A stretch of DNA of 52,616 nucleotides from Amycolatopsis circi (lineage in GTDB: Bacteria; Actinomycetota; Actinomycetes; Mycobacteriales; Pseudonocardiaceae), in contig NZ_PQIA01000055.1 of assembly GCF_003385235.1 (NCBI RefSeq), positions 1 to 52,616 on the forward strand, read 5' to 3'. Shown here one piece after another: positions 33,027-42,147 of the stretch. Made by a program: the position numbers and the translations under genes. Each line of letters begins with the position of its first letter. The first letter of the stretch is position 1. The notes beneath the pieces were generated by a model. It did not search any database, was not told where the DNA came from, and saw only the letters and a program-made list of their open reading frames with translations.

Positions 33027-34571
33027 GTGGCCCCACCTCACCGCCTGTCTCGCCGCACCGCGCTCCGGCTGGCCGGGCTGACGCTGCCCGCGCTCGCCCT
33101 GCCCGCCGCGCTCACCGCGTGCGGCACGGCGACGGGCAGCCCCGGCCGCGTGCTGCGCGTCGCCCAGACGGCCGACCCGAAGACGCTGGACCCGCAGAAA
33201 CAGGGCGATCTGACCTCGATGAACGTTCTGATCAACATCTTCGACACGCTCACCACGCGGGGAGCGGACAACCAGCTCGCGCCCGGTCTCGCGCTGTCCT
33301 GGTCCTCCCTCGACCGGCTGACCTGGCGGTTCCGGCTGCGGCCCGGCGTGCGCTTCCACAACGGCGAGCCCTGTGACGCGCACGCGGTCGCGTTCAGCGT
33401 GCAGCGGCTGCTGGACCCGGCGACGAAATCGCCGATCGTCGAGCTGCGCTACGTCAAGAAGGCGACGGTCGTCGACGACCTGACCGTCGATCTGCACCTC
33501 AGCGAGCCGGACCCGATTCTGCCGGCGAAGGTGTCGCTGTTCGGCGGGGTCGTTGTGCCGCCGGACTATCTTCGGCAGGTCGGCAACGCGGGCTTCGCGA
33601 AGCATCCGGTCGGCACCGGACCGTTCACGTTCGCCGAGTTCCAGCGTGACCATCAGATGCGGATGCGCGCGAATCCCTCGTATTGGGGCGGGAAACCCGC
33701 GCTCGACGAGCTCGTGTTCCTGCCGATGCCGGACCCGTCGTCGGCGCTGGCGTCGCTGCAGAGCGACCAGGTTGACATCGTCGCGAACCTGACCCCGGAC
33801 GCCGCGCTGCAGATCCAGGGCTACCGCGGCGTCGAGATCCGGCACTGCCCGGGCATCCGCACGTCGTACCTTTCGCTCGACACCACCGCTGGCCCGCTTC
33901 GCGACGTGCGCGTCCGCCGGGCGCTCAACCACGCCGTCGACGTGCCGCTGCTGATCAAAGCGGTGCTCGACGGCAAGGCGCGCGAGGTGCCGACGATGTT
34001 CCCGCGTGAATCGTTCGGTTTCGATCCGTCGATCCAGCCGTACACCCGCGACGTCGACCTCGCGAAACGGCTTCTCGCCGAGGCCGGCTTCCCGGACGGC
34101 TTCGACACCACGCTCACCGCGCAGACCGCCGACGCCAACACCGCCGAGGCGATCTCCGGCCTGCTCGCGCGCGCAGGGGTGCGCGCCCGAGTCGAACTGG
34201 TGGACGCCGGCACCTACAGCAGCCGCCTGACCTCGAACAACCGCGGCGCGCTCGGCCCGATCTACCTCGCCGCGAGCACTGGCTGGACGCTCGACGCGGA
34301 AAGCCTCGTGCAGTCCAACGTCCGCCACGACCGCAGGCAGAGCCGATGGCGCAACCCCGAAGCCGACCGGCTCGTGGACGCCGAGGAGCAGTCGCTCGCG
34401 CCCGCCGACCGGCAGCGGGCGTTCACCGGCCTCCAGCATCTTCTGAACCAGGAGGCGCCGTTCGTGTTCCTGTACCAGATCGACACCGTCTACGCGGTCA
34501 ACACGCGGCCGCGGTGGCAGCCGGGCGTCGTCGGCCTGCTCGCGATGGCCCGGGCGCAGGTGGCCTCGTGA
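33027..34571 (+). CDS. ABC importer substrate-binding lipoprotein (SBP_bac_5, dipeptide type)
   Basis: The 514-residue precursor has a twin-arginine-like signal (LSRRTALRLAGL) and lipobox LTAC with the lipidated Cys at residue 32, so it should be anchored on the outer face of the membrane. The mature part shows family 5 features: TLDPQKQGDLTSMNVLINIFD, LRPGVRFHNGEPCDA, and VGTGPFTF near residue 198. It binds a peptide, amine or other small solute and delivers it to the permeases. GTG start behind AAAGGAAG. First of five coupled genes. Confidence 0.92.
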   Translation: MAPPHRLSRRTALRLAGLTLPALALPAALTACGTATGSPGRVLRVAQTADPKTLDPQKQGDLTSMNVLINIFDTLTTRGADNQLAPGLALSWSSLDRLTWRFRLRPGVRFHNGEPCDAHAVAFSVQRLLDPATKSPIVELRYVKKATVVDDLTVDLHLSEPDPILPAKVSLFGGVVVPPDYLRQVGNAGFAKHPVGTGPFTFAEFQRDHQMRMRANPSYWGGKPALDELVFLPMPDPSSALASLQSDQVDIVANLTPDAALQIQGYRGVEIRHCPGIRTSYLSLDTTAGPLRDVRVRRALNHAVDVPLLIKAVLDGKAREVPTMFPRESFGFDPSIQPYTRDVDLAKRLLAEAGFPDGFDTTLTAQTADANTAEAISGLLARAGVRARVELVDAGTYSSRLTSNNRGALGPIYLAASTGWTLDAESLVQSNVRHDRRQSRWRNPEADRLVDAEEQSLAPADRQRAFTGLQHLLNQEAPFVFLYQIDTVYAVNTRPRWQPGVVGLLAMARAQVAS

Positions 34572-35539
34572 CCGCCCCGGCCGTCTCCGTCCCTCGTCCG
34601 GCCGCGGCCGGGACCGGTGTGCTGCGCGCGGTCGCGGCCAAGGTGGTCACCGCCGTCATCGTGCTGTTTTTCGTGGCCACCGCGGCGTTCTTCCTCGTCC
34701 GGCTCTCCGGCGACCCGGTGAAGCTGATCCTGCCGCCGGACGCGACCGCGCACCAGGAGGCGACCCTGCGGGCGAGCCTCGGCCTGGACCGGCCGCTGCT
34801 GACCCAGTACCTCGGCTACCTCGGCGGGCTGCCGCGCCTGCGGCTGGGCACGTCGCTGGTCTACGACCAGCCGGTCTCGGAGGTCCTGTTCTCCCGCGTG
34901 CCGGCGACGCTCGAACTCGCCGGGGCCGCATTGCTGGTCGCGCTTCTGATCGCCGTCCCGGCGGGCACCTACGCGGCGACGAGGCGGGGCCGCGCCGGCG
35001 ACACCGGCGTGATGACCGGTGTCCTCATCGGACAGTCGACGCCCGCGTTCTGGGTCGGCATCCTGCTGATCCTGGTGTTCGCCGTGCAGTGGCAAGTGCT
35101 TCCCGCGTCCGGGTACGGCGGGCTGGAACACCTGGTCCTGCCCGCGGTCACGCTCGCGGTGTACTCGGTCGCGGTGATCGCCCGGCTGCTGCGGTCGTCG
35201 CTGATCGACGTGCTCGGCTCGGACTTCATCCGCACCGCCCGGGCGAAAGGCCTCGGCACCGGCGGAGTCGTCCTCTCGCACGGCCTGCGCAACGCCGCGC
35301 TGCCGGTGGTCACCGTGGTCGGGCTCGAGGTCGGCACCCTGCTCGGCGGCGCGATCCTCACCGAGCAGGTGTTCTCCTGGCCCGGCCTCGGCCGGCTGAC
35401 CGTCGAGGCCATCCAGAATCGCGATTTCCCTCTCGTGCAAGCGGCGGTGCTGTTCTTCGCGGCCACGTTCGTCGTCGTGAACCTGCTCGTCGACCTGTCC
35501 TACACGCTGCTCGACCCGAGGGTGCGGGTGACCTCATGA
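34568..35539 (+). CDS. ABC importer permease, DppB-like
   Basis: The 323-residue permease has a first membrane segment near residue 25 (VTAVIVLFFVATAAFFLVRL), the LGLDRPLLTQYLGYLGGL motif typical of DppB/OppB, and the EAA-loop region DFIRTARAKGLGTGGVVLSH that contacts the ATPase. GTG start overlaps the stop of the binding-protein gene (GTGA). Confidence 0.92.
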   Translation: MTAPAVSVPRPAAAGTGVLRAVAAKVVTAVIVLFFVATAAFFLVRLSGDPVKLILPPDATAHQEATLRASLGLDRPLLTQYLGYLGGLPRLRLGTSLVYDQPVSEVLFSRVPATLELAGAALLVALLIAVPAGTYAATRRGRAGDTGVMTGVLIGQSTPAFWVGILLILVFAVQWQVLPASGYGGLEHLVLPAVTLAVYSVAVIARLLRSSLIDVLGSDFIRTARAKGLGTGGVVLSHGLRNAALPVVTVVGLEVGTLLGGAILTEQVFSWPGLGRLTVEAIQNRDFPLVQAAVLFFAATFVVVNLLVDLSYTLLDPRVRVTS

Positions 35540-36420
35540 CCGCCGTGACCGCAGTTGTCCCGACCGCCCGGCCCAGCGTGGTGCGCGCGGTGCTGCGCAA
35601 CAAGCTGGGCGTCGTCGCGATCACCGTTCTCGCGGTGATGGTGCTCGTCGCGGTCTTCGCGCCGCTGATCGCACCGTACGACCCGGCCGCGCAGAACCTC
35701 CTGGTGCGGCTCAATCCGCCCGCCTGGGCGCACGGCGGCACGTCCTCCCACCTGCTCGGCACCGACCAGCTCGGCCGCGACATCCTGTCCCGGCTCTTTT
35801 ACGGCGCACGCGTTTCGCTGCTCGTGGGCGCGTGCGCGGCGCTGCTGGCCGGGGTCGTCGGCGCGGCGATCGGGCTGATCGCCGGGTACCTCGGCGGCTG
35901 GTTCGACCGGATCCTCATGCGGATCGCCGACATCCAGCTCGCGTTTCCGTCGATCCTGCTCGCGCTCGCCATCGTCGGCTTCCTCGGCTCCGGGCTGTGG
36001 TACGTCGTGCTGGTGCTCGGCTTCACCGGCTGGGTGTCCTACGCCCGGGTCATCCGGTCCGCGGTGCTTTCCTTGCGCACCAGGGAGTTCGTCACCGAGG
36101 CGCGGGCGATCGGCGTGCGCGGCGGCACCATCATGCGCCGGCACCTGCTGCCGAACGTGCTGGCCCCGCTGGTGACCATCGGCACGCTGCACGTCGCAGC
36201 CGCGATCGTGGCCGAGGCTTCGCTGAGCTACCTCGGCCTCGGCGTGCCGAAACAGACCGTGACCTGGGGCGGCATGCTCAGCGACGGCCAGCTGTACCTG
36301 GGCACCTCGTGGTGGGTCGCGGTGTTCCCGGGGCTGGCGCTGATGCTCACCGCGCTGTCTGTCAACCTGACCGGCGACGTCCTGCGCGACGTCGCGGACC
36401 CGAAGGCGTACCGCTCATGA
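35536..36420 (+). CDS. ABC importer permease, DppC-like
   Basis: The 294-residue second permease has an N-terminal membrane segment, then LLGTDQLGRDILSRLFYGAR, which is the DppC/OppC signature, and the EAA loop EFVTEARAIGVRGGTIMRRH. It ends LTGDVLRDVADPKAYRS like other DppC proteins. Coupled to the previous gene by an ATGA overlap. Confidence 0.92.
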   Translation: MTAVTAVVPTARPSVVRAVLRNKLGVVAITVLAVMVLVAVFAPLIAPYDPAAQNLLVRLNPPAWAHGGTSSHLLGTDQLGRDILSRLFYGARVSLLVGACAALLAGVVGAAIGLIAGYLGGWFDRILMRIADIQLAFPSILLALAIVGFLGSGLWYVVLVLGFTGWVSYARVIRSAVLSLRTREFVTEARAIGVRGGTIMRRHLLPNVLAPLVTIGTLHVAAAIVAEASLSYLGLGVPKQTVTWGGMLSDGQLYLGTSWWVAVFPGLALMLTALSVNLTGDVLRDVADPKAYRS

Positions 36421-37214
36421 GCGCCCTGCTGGAGATCGACGACCTGCGGATCGAATTCCGCCTCGCGACCGGGACCGTGGTGGCCGCCGACGGCGTGAGT
36501 TTCGCCGTGGAAGCCGGCGAAACCCTTGCCGTGGTGGGGGAATCGGGCAGCGGCAAGACCGCGACTGCGCTGTCGGTGCTGCGGCTCAACCCGGAACCGC
36601 CGTGCGTGTACGCCGGGGGAGAGGTGCGCCTCGACGGACGCGACGTGCTTCGCCTGCCGGAGAAAGAACTCCGGCGGATCCGCGGCAACGACGTCGCGAT
36701 GGTCTTCCAGGACCCGATGACCAGCCTGAACCCGGTCAAGCGCGTCGGCGCGCAAGTCGCCGAGGTGCTGCGGCGGCACCAGGGCGCGACACGGGCGCGG
36801 GCCCGCGCGGCGGCAGTGGAAGCGTTGCGGGAGGCCGGGATTCCCGACCCCGAGCGCCGCGCGGACCAGTATCCGCACCAGCTGTCCGGCGGTCTGCGGC
36901 AGCGCGTGATGATCGCGATGGCCCTCGTCGGACGGCCGCGCGTGCTGATCGCGGACGAGCCGACGACCGCGCTCGACGTGACCGTCCAGGCGCGGATCCT
37001 CGATCTGCTGGTGGACCTGCAGCGCAAGCACGGCATGGCGATCGTGCTGATCACGCACGACCTGGGCGTCGTCGCCGAGGTCGCCGACCGGGTCGTGGTG
37101 CTGCGGTCGGGTCAGGTGGTGGAGACCGGTGACGTGGTGCCGGTGTTCGAGCAGCCGCAGGAGGAGTACACGCGCGAATTGCTGCGCGCCACGCCGAAAC
37201 TGGAGCGGGTATGA
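36417..37214 (+). CDS. ABC importer ATPase, DppD-like (short)
   Basis: The 265-residue nucleotide-binding protein has Walker A GESGSGKT (about residues 40-47), VFQDPMTSLNPVKRVG, the signature LSGGLRQRV and Walker B VLIADEPTTALD, with the H-loop LITHDLGVVAEVADR. It is shorter than typical DppD (about 320-340) because the usual C-terminal oligopeptide-transporter extension is missing; it ends just after EEYTRELLRATP. Coupled to both neighbours by ATGA overlaps. Confidence 0.92.
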   Translation: MSALLEIDDLRIEFRLATGTVVAADGVSFAVEAGETLAVVGESGSGKTATALSVLRLNPEPPCVYAGGEVRLDGRDVLRLPEKELRRIRGNDVAMVFQDPMTSLNPVKRVGAQVAEVLRRHQGATRARARAAAVEALREAGIPDPERRADQYPHQLSGGLRQRVMIAMALVGRPRVLIADEPTTALDVTVQARILDLLVDLQRKHGMAIVLITHDLGVVAEVADRVVVLRSGQVVETGDVVPVFEQPQEEYTRELLRATPKLERV

Positions 37215-38008
37215 CGAACCTGGTGGAGATGCGGGGCCTGCGCAAGGAGTACGGCGGGCTGGCCGCGGTGGACGGTGTGGACCTCGACGTGCACGCCGGG
37301 GAAACCTTGGCTGTGGTGGGGGAATCCGGCTCCGGGAAGACCACGCTGACCCGGCTGCTGCTGCGGCTGGAAGACCCGAGCGCCGGCTCGGTGCGCTTCG
37401 ACGGCGCGGACCTGTTCGCGTTGCCTGCCGCGCAGCTGCGGAAGGTGCGCCGGGAGATGCAGGTGGTGCTGCAGGATCCGTACTCCAGCATGAATCCGCG
37501 ATGGCGGATCACCGACGTGGTGGCCGAACCGCTGGTGACGCACGAACGCGGGATGCGCGGCCGGGCCGGCCGGGCGAAGCTGCGCGGACGCGTCGGCGAA
37601 GTGCTCTCCGCGGTCGGGCTCTCGCCGCAGATGCAGGACCGCTACCCGCACGAGTTCTCCGGCGGGCAGCGGCAGCGCATCTCGGTGGCGCGGGCGCTGG
37701 CGGTGCGGCCGCGGCTGGTGGTGCTGGACGAACCGACGAGCGCGCTGGACGTCTCGGTGCAGGCGCAGGTCCTTGATCTGCTCGCGGACCTGCAGAGCCG
37801 GCTCGGGCTGACGTACTTGTTCGTGTCGCACAACCTGGCGGTGGTGCAGCAGATCGCGGACCGGGTGGCGGTGATGCGTGCCGGGCAGGTGGTGGAGCTG
37901 GCCCCGGCGGAGCGGCTGTTCCGCGCGCCGGAGCACGAGTACACGCGGACCCTGCTGGACGCGGTGCCGAACCCGGACCCGCGAGCGCGCCGGCGGGTGG
38001 CTTCGTGA
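37211..38008 (+). CDS. ABC importer ATPase, DppF-like (short)
   Basis: The 265-residue second ATPase has GESGSGKTTLTRLLL, VLQDPYSSMNPRWRI, the signature FSGGQRQRI and Walker B LVVLDEPTSALD, with LFVSHNLAVVQQIADR. Like its partner it ends soon after HEYTRTLLDAVP and lacks a long C-terminal tail. It is the last gene of the importer operon and ends 2 bases from the convergent ROK gene, with no obvious terminator between them. Confidence 0.92.
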   Translation: MTNLVEMRGLRKEYGGLAAVDGVDLDVHAGETLAVVGESGSGKTTLTRLLLRLEDPSAGSVRFDGADLFALPAAQLRKVRREMQVVLQDPYSSMNPRWRITDVVAEPLVTHERGMRGRAGRAKLRGRVGEVLSAVGLSPQMQDRYPHEFSGGQRQRISVARALAVRPRLVVLDEPTSALDVSVQAQVLDLLADLQSRLGLTYLFVSHNLAVVQQIADRVAVMRAGQVVELAPAERLFRAPEHEYTRTLLDAVPNPDPRARRRVAS

Positions 38009-38010
38009 GC

Positions 38011-38940
38011 TCAGAGCTTCGACAGGACCAGACCGGCGCCGCCGAGGAGGGCCAAGTCGTCGGCAGGGCTCTCGTTCACGACCACGCGCGGCGGTTCGGC
38101 GCCGGTGGCCCACGACGAGTCCTCGCGCAGCCGCTGCTCGATGCGGGCGCGGAAGAGGTCGCCGCCCTCAGCCGCTTCGCCGTGCAGGACGAACAAACCC
38201 GGAGCGAAGAGCTGTTGGATGTTCACCAAGCCGAGCGCGATGTTGCCCGCGTACTCGTCCAGCAGCGGGTCGCCGGCGAGCTCGCGCACTGTCTGGGCGG
38301 CGAGGCCGCGCCGCTGGGCTTCGCCGCGCAGCCACGGCGTGGTCGCGACCGTTTTCCAGCAACCGCGCGCACCGCAGGTGCATTCGCGTCCGCTCGCGGC
38401 GACCGTCATGTGCGCGCCGCTGCGTCCGCCGGGCGGGGCGAGGACTTCGCCTTCGAACAGGAGGCCGACGCCGAGCACTTCGCCGGTCGAGACCGAAGCG
38501 AACGTGCTGCGGCCCCGGCCCGGCCCGAACCAGCGGTCGCCGAGGACCTGCAGGCGGGCGCGGTGCTCGACGTGGACCGGCGCCCCGGCCAGGCCGCCGA
38601 GTACTTCGGCGATCGGGTAGCCGTGCAGCGCCGGCACCTCGTGCACCTCGATGATCGTGCCCGCGGCGGCGTCGACCAGTCCGGCGGAGGCGACGCCGAT
38701 CGCGGCCGGCGCGGTCGGGAACCGGGCGACCTCGGCCAGCGCGGCCGCGATGCCCGCTGGGGAGGCGGTGCGCGCGTAGGTCGCTTCCGCGCGCCACTGC
38801 ACCGCGCCCGCCAGATCCAGCAGTGCGGCGCGGACGCGGCCAGGGAGCAGCTCGACCGCGCCGAGCGCCGGCCCGGCCGCAGAGGGCGCCGCGACCGGCG
38901 CGGGAACGAGCCGCAGGGCCGGGCGTTCGCCGGAATTCAT
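38011..38940 (-). CDS. ROK-family protein, probably without kinase activity
   Basis: The 309-residue protein keeps the ROK cysteine cluster (RECTCGARGCW near residue 196), but key kinase features are degenerate. The N-terminal D-x-GGT phosphate loop is replaced by GAVELLPGRV. The catalytic END motif is VEHRARL with no Asp. GHM before the zinc site has become GAHM, and the Glu after GC is Lys. No N-terminal helix-turn-helix is present. It may be a sugar-binding regulator partner or a protein with a different activity. It is divergent from the creatininase/enolase genes and convergent with the importer. Confidence 0.7.
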   Translation of the reverse strand: MNSGERPALRLVPAPVAAPSAAGPALGAVELLPGRVRAALLDLAGAVQWRAEATYARTASPAGIAAALAEVARFPTAPAAIGVASAGLVDAAAGTIIEVHEVPALHGYPIAEVLGGLAGAPVHVEHRARLQVLGDRWFGPGRGRSTFASVSTGEVLGVGLLFEGEVLAPPGGRSGAHMTVAASGRECTCGARGCWKTVATTPWLRGEAQRRGLAAQTVRELAGDPLLDEYAGNIALGLVNIQQLFAPGLFVLHGEAAEGGDLFRARIEQRLREDSSWATGAEPPRVVVNESPADDLALLGGAGLVLSKL

Positions 38941-38981
38941 GCGGTCACGATGCCACGCGCCGCGCCGAGAAGGGAGGCCAG

Positions 38982-39734
38982 ATGTCCGAACTGACGCAAA
39001 TGACCTGGCGGGAGACGCGCGCCGCCGGCCGCTCCGCGATCGCGGTGCTGCCGATCGGCTCGCAGGAACAGCACGCCGGGCACCTGCCGATGGGCACCGA
39101 CACGATGCTCGCCGAAGCGGTCACCGATGCCGCGCTGGCCCGGCTCGGCGGCGACCCGGAGGTGGTGCGGCTGCCCGCGCTGCCGTTCGGGCACAGCCCG
39201 CACCATCTGTTCGCGGCGGCGGTGTCGCTGCGCGCGTCGACGCTGCAGGCGGTGCTCGACGACGTACTGGACTCGCTGGCCACCAGCGGATACCGGCGCG
39301 TGGTGATCGTGAACGGCCACGGCGGCAACGACGAGATCATGCGGCTGGCGGTGAAGCAGTATGCGCTGCGCGCGGATGTCGCGCTCGCGGCGTGCTCGTA
39401 CTTCTCCGTCGGCGACGGTCAGGTGCCGGGCCACGCGGGCATGTTCGAGACCTCGCTCATGCTCGCAGCGCACCCGGACCTGGTGCGCCCGCCGGAGCCG
39501 CGGCCGGTCGTCGAACCGCCGCCGCTGTTCTACGACGCGCCGTATCCCGGGCTGACCGTGGAACGGCACGGCGAATGGGCGCGCGCGGGCGGGACCACCG
39601 ACGATGCCGCCGCGGCCAGCGCCGCGCACGGCGCAGAACTGCTCGCCGGGCGCAGCGCCGCGCTCGCCGAGGCGATCCGGGCGTTCGACCGGAGCACCCG
39701 GGACAGCCACGCATCCACCGAAGGGGCGCAATGA
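38982..39734 (+). CDS. Creatininase-family metal-dependent amidohydrolase
   Basis: The 250-residue protein has the family motifs LPIGSQEQHAGHLPMGTDT (metal ligands Glu, His, Asp), LPFGHSPHH, IVNGHGGNDEI and GHAGMFETSL. Members open cyclic amides (creatininase), hydrolyse formamides in riboflavin-type pathways, or process peptides (MftE), using Zn or Mn. AAGGGAGG lies just before the ATG. It is coupled to the enolase-superfamily gene by ATGA. Together with the importer it suggests opening of a small lactam or amide; the substrate is unknown. Confidence 0.88.
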   Translation: MSELTQMTWRETRAAGRSAIAVLPIGSQEQHAGHLPMGTDTMLAEAVTDAALARLGGDPEVVRLPALPFGHSPHHLFAAAVSLRASTLQAVLDDVLDSLATSGYRRVVIVNGHGGNDEIMRLAVKQYALRADVALAACSYFSVGDGQVPGHAGMFETSLMLAAHPDLVRPPEPRPVVEPPPLFYDAPYPGLTVERHGEWARAGGTTDDAAAASAAHGAELLAGRSAALAEAIRAFDRSTRDSHASTEGAQ

Positions 39735-40858
39735 AGATCACCGATGTCGACGTGCAGGTCGTGAACCTGCCGCTGACCAACCCGTTCACCAGCTCGTTCG
39801 AGACCAAGACCGGCGAGACCCGCACCGTGGTGCGGCTGCGCACGGACACCGGCGCCGAGGGCTGGGGCGAGACGATGTGGGGCCGCCCGGTCGCCGAGCT
39901 GACGCGCAAACTGGGCGCGGAAATGATCGGGACCAGCCCGTTCGCGCTCGAAGCGTTCCACCGCCGCCACCACATGGTCCCGTTTTTCCACGGCTACCTC
40001 GGCTACGCCGCGCTCGCCGCGCTGGACGTGGCGTGCTGGGACCTCGTCGGGCGTACGACCGGGCAGTCGGTGACCGATCTGCTCGGCGGGCCGGTGCGCA
40101 CCGAGGTGCCGATCACCGCGCTGATCACGCGTGCCGACGCGCCCGGCGCGAAAGGCACGGAACTCGCGCAGGGACTGGCCGAGCACACGGCGAAAGTGGT
40201 GGCCGAAGGCGGGTTCACGGCGGTGAAGCTGAAGGGCACCCGGGACGTCCGCGGGGACGTCGAGATCCTTCGCGCGCTGCGGAGTGCGCTGCCGGACGTC
40301 GAGCTTCGGGTCGACCCCAACGCCGCGTGGTCGGTGCCCGACTCGATCCGCGCTGGCCTCGCGCTGGAAGAGCTGGACCTGGAATACCTCGAGGACCCGT
40401 GCATCGGCATCGAGGGGATGAGCCAGGTGCGCGCGCGGGTGCGGATCCCGTTGTGCACCAACATGTGCGTGGTCCGGTTCGAGGAGTTCGCCCCGGCAGT
40501 TCGCCTCGGCGCGGTCGATGTGATCCATGGCGATGTGTACAAATGGGGCGGCATCTCGGCCACCAAGGCGCTCGCGGCGCACTGCGAAACGTTCGGGCTC
40601 GGCATGAACCTCCACAGTGGCGGCGAACTCGGCATCGCGACCGCCGCGCACCTGGCGGTAGTCGCGAGCACGCCGGTGCTCTCCCGCGCGATCGACAGCA
40701 TGTACTACCTGCACGCGGACGACATCGTCGCGCCGCTGCAGCTGTCGGACGGCCGGTTGCGGGTACCGTCCGGGCCGGGACTGGGGGTCGAGGTGGACGA
40801 GGAGAAACTGGCCTTTTATGCGGCGAAGAACGAGAAGGAGGGCGACTTGACCGGTTGA
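39731..40858 (+). CDS. Enolase-superfamily enzyme (mandelate racemase/glucarate dehydratase-like)
   Basis: The 375-residue protein has an N-terminal capping domain and a barrel with the K-x-K pair (Lys166 and Lys168 in VKLKG), metal ligands Asp in RVDPNAAW and Glu in YLEDP, a third acidic position near HGDVYKWGG, and a late His in NLHSGGELGIATAAHL. This order fits the glucarate-dehydratase/mandelate-racemase side of the superfamily: proton abstraction next to a carboxylate, giving dehydration or racemisation. It is coupled to the creatininase gene. The HSGGELG end differs from classic glucarate dehydratase, so the substrate is open. Confidence 0.88.
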   Translation: MKITDVDVQVVNLPLTNPFTSSFETKTGETRTVVRLRTDTGAEGWGETMWGRPVAELTRKLGAEMIGTSPFALEAFHRRHHMVPFFHGYLGYAALAALDVACWDLVGRTTGQSVTDLLGGPVRTEVPITALITRADAPGAKGTELAQGLAEHTAKVVAEGGFTAVKLKGTRDVRGDVEILRALRSALPDVELRVDPNAAWSVPDSIRAGLALEELDLEYLEDPCIGIEGMSQVRARVRIPLCTNMCVVRFEEFAPAVRLGAVDVIHGDVYKWGGISATKALAAHCETFGLGMNLHSGGELGIATAAHLAVVASTPVLSRAIDSMYYLHADDIVAPLQLSDGRLRVPSGPGLGVEVDEEKLAFYAAKNEKEGDLTG

Positions 40859-40989
40859 GCGCACCCGGTGCCGCATTCCCCGGTCGATCTCCCGGACGGC
40901 GCTTCTTCGCACGCGAGGCCGACGAAGGTGTTGCGCACGAACTCTCGGAGACGATCGGCAGGTTCCTCGAAGCGTCGGCCGGTACGGGA

Positions 40990-41646
40990 TCACGGCGGTG
41001 GGAGGACATCCGCGACGTCGGCGACTTGCTTGAGGAACGAGTCGGAAGGGCTGCCCTTGATCGGATCGATTTCGGCGATGACGACCAGCTTCCCGTCCTG
41101 CCGTGACCGGTAGTGCTTTCCGGTGAAACGAAAGCCGCCTGCTTCGAGAATCTCCGTTCCGAACGGGGTGACGTCACCGGATCCGTAGGTGTCTTCCAGC
41201 CTGCGGAGCTGTGCGGCTGAATCGGCCGACGGCATTTTCACCCACGTGACCGATCCGGCGATCCTGTTTCCGTCGCTGTCCTGCACGACGAACAGCAACT
41301 GGTCAAGCTTCTGGCACGGGTGGCGCAGGAAGTACTGCTGAACCTGGCCGAACGACTGGACGGCGCAGCGGAGATCCTTCTTGATCTCATTCCTGACCTC
41401 TTTGAGAGCCAGCCGTCGCCATGCCTCGGCGCGATCTCCCTTCTGCGCGGCCTTCTTGCTGTTGGCCGTGTTCGTCTCGGACACGCTCTTGGTCGTCGCG
41501 GCGTCGAGTCCGGCACCGACCGAGGTGACTGTGCCTCCGCCGCTCGCCGCCGCCACGACCGTCGCCAAAGCGGCCGCGGTCAAAACGCCGCCTGTCTTGA
41601 TCCATCTGCCCTGGGAATCTCTGGGCTGGTTCGGGTTGTAAGGCAC
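40990..41646 (-). CDS. Unknown membrane-anchored protein with RDSQGRW motif
   Basis: A 218-residue protein beginning with PYNPNQPRDSQGRWIKTGG, a hydrophobic segment (VLTAAALATVVAAASGG, about residues 19-35), a Ser/Thr/Lys-rich linker and a folded C-terminal domain containing QLLFVVQDSDGNRIAGSV and DGKLVVIAEIDPIKG. The start is the GTG at 41646, since AGGAG lies 8 bases upstream. The N-terminal N-x-RD-x2-GRW(F) signature is found in short tails of some phage and plasmid proteins. I do not recognise the family. It is convergent with the enolase gene and isolated, so it looks like an insertion unrelated to the catabolic genes. Confidence 0.65.
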   Translation of the reverse strand: MPYNPNQPRDSQGRWIKTGGVLTAAALATVVAAASGGGTVTSVGAGLDAATTKSVSETNTANSKKAAQKGDRAEAWRRLALKEVRNEIKKDLRCAVQSFGQVQQYFLRHPCQKLDQLLFVVQDSDGNRIAGSVTWVKMPSADSAAQLRRLEDTYGSGDVTPFGTEILEAGGFRFTGKHYRSRQDGKLVVIAEIDPIKGSPSDSFLKQVADVADVLPPP

Positions 41647-42147
41647 GTGCTGCGCTCCTGGGCAGAATCGGGGATAGCGCGACTTTGCCGGAAGAGGAGC
41701 CGGTCGAAGACTGCGAGCACGAGAATCACCTGATCGTCTCAGTCTCCGCGGCCCGCCGTCGCACATTGACATGCTCGACGGCCTGCCGCAGGAACTCGAC
41801 AGCTGGCCTATGTGGGTCCCGACGCCTACCGGGTGCGCGTGCACCCCGCGACGACATCGCTCCGCACTCTCGCGCCGACCAGCCCCGGGAGCATTGCTAG
41901 ATCTCTGTACGGCCGGCATGGGAACACCGGCGACCGCAAATAAACAGGCTCGCCGCCGGGTGAGGCGAAACCGGTTGTGCTGACTGAGTTTCAGCCCCGG
42001 ACGGCATGACCGCGGCTGCCTTGCGAGGTTGGATTCCGCGATGGGGCCAACGGCGAGGCGTCGTTTGCCCGCGGAAGGTCGAGAGCGGCGGGTGGGATGC
42101 CGACGTGGCGATCGTCGTCGGCAGCTGCGAATCCTCCTCTCGAGATC
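41647..42147. other. Gene-free interval of about 500 bases upstream of the Rieske operon
   Basis: The region before the oxygenase operon contains no frame with a ribosome binding site or recognisable motif. Small open frames on both strands are short and basic. It includes an AT-rich patch around 41935-41950 (GCAAATAAACAGG). It may hold the promoter of the minus-strand membrane-anchored protein and distal control sites for the operon. Confidence 0.45.

Noticed and set aside
32958..34439. N-terminal extension of the IclR frame
   Set aside because: It would run in antisense through the substrate-binding protein gene. IclR proteins start shortly before the winged helix, as with the GTG at 32957.
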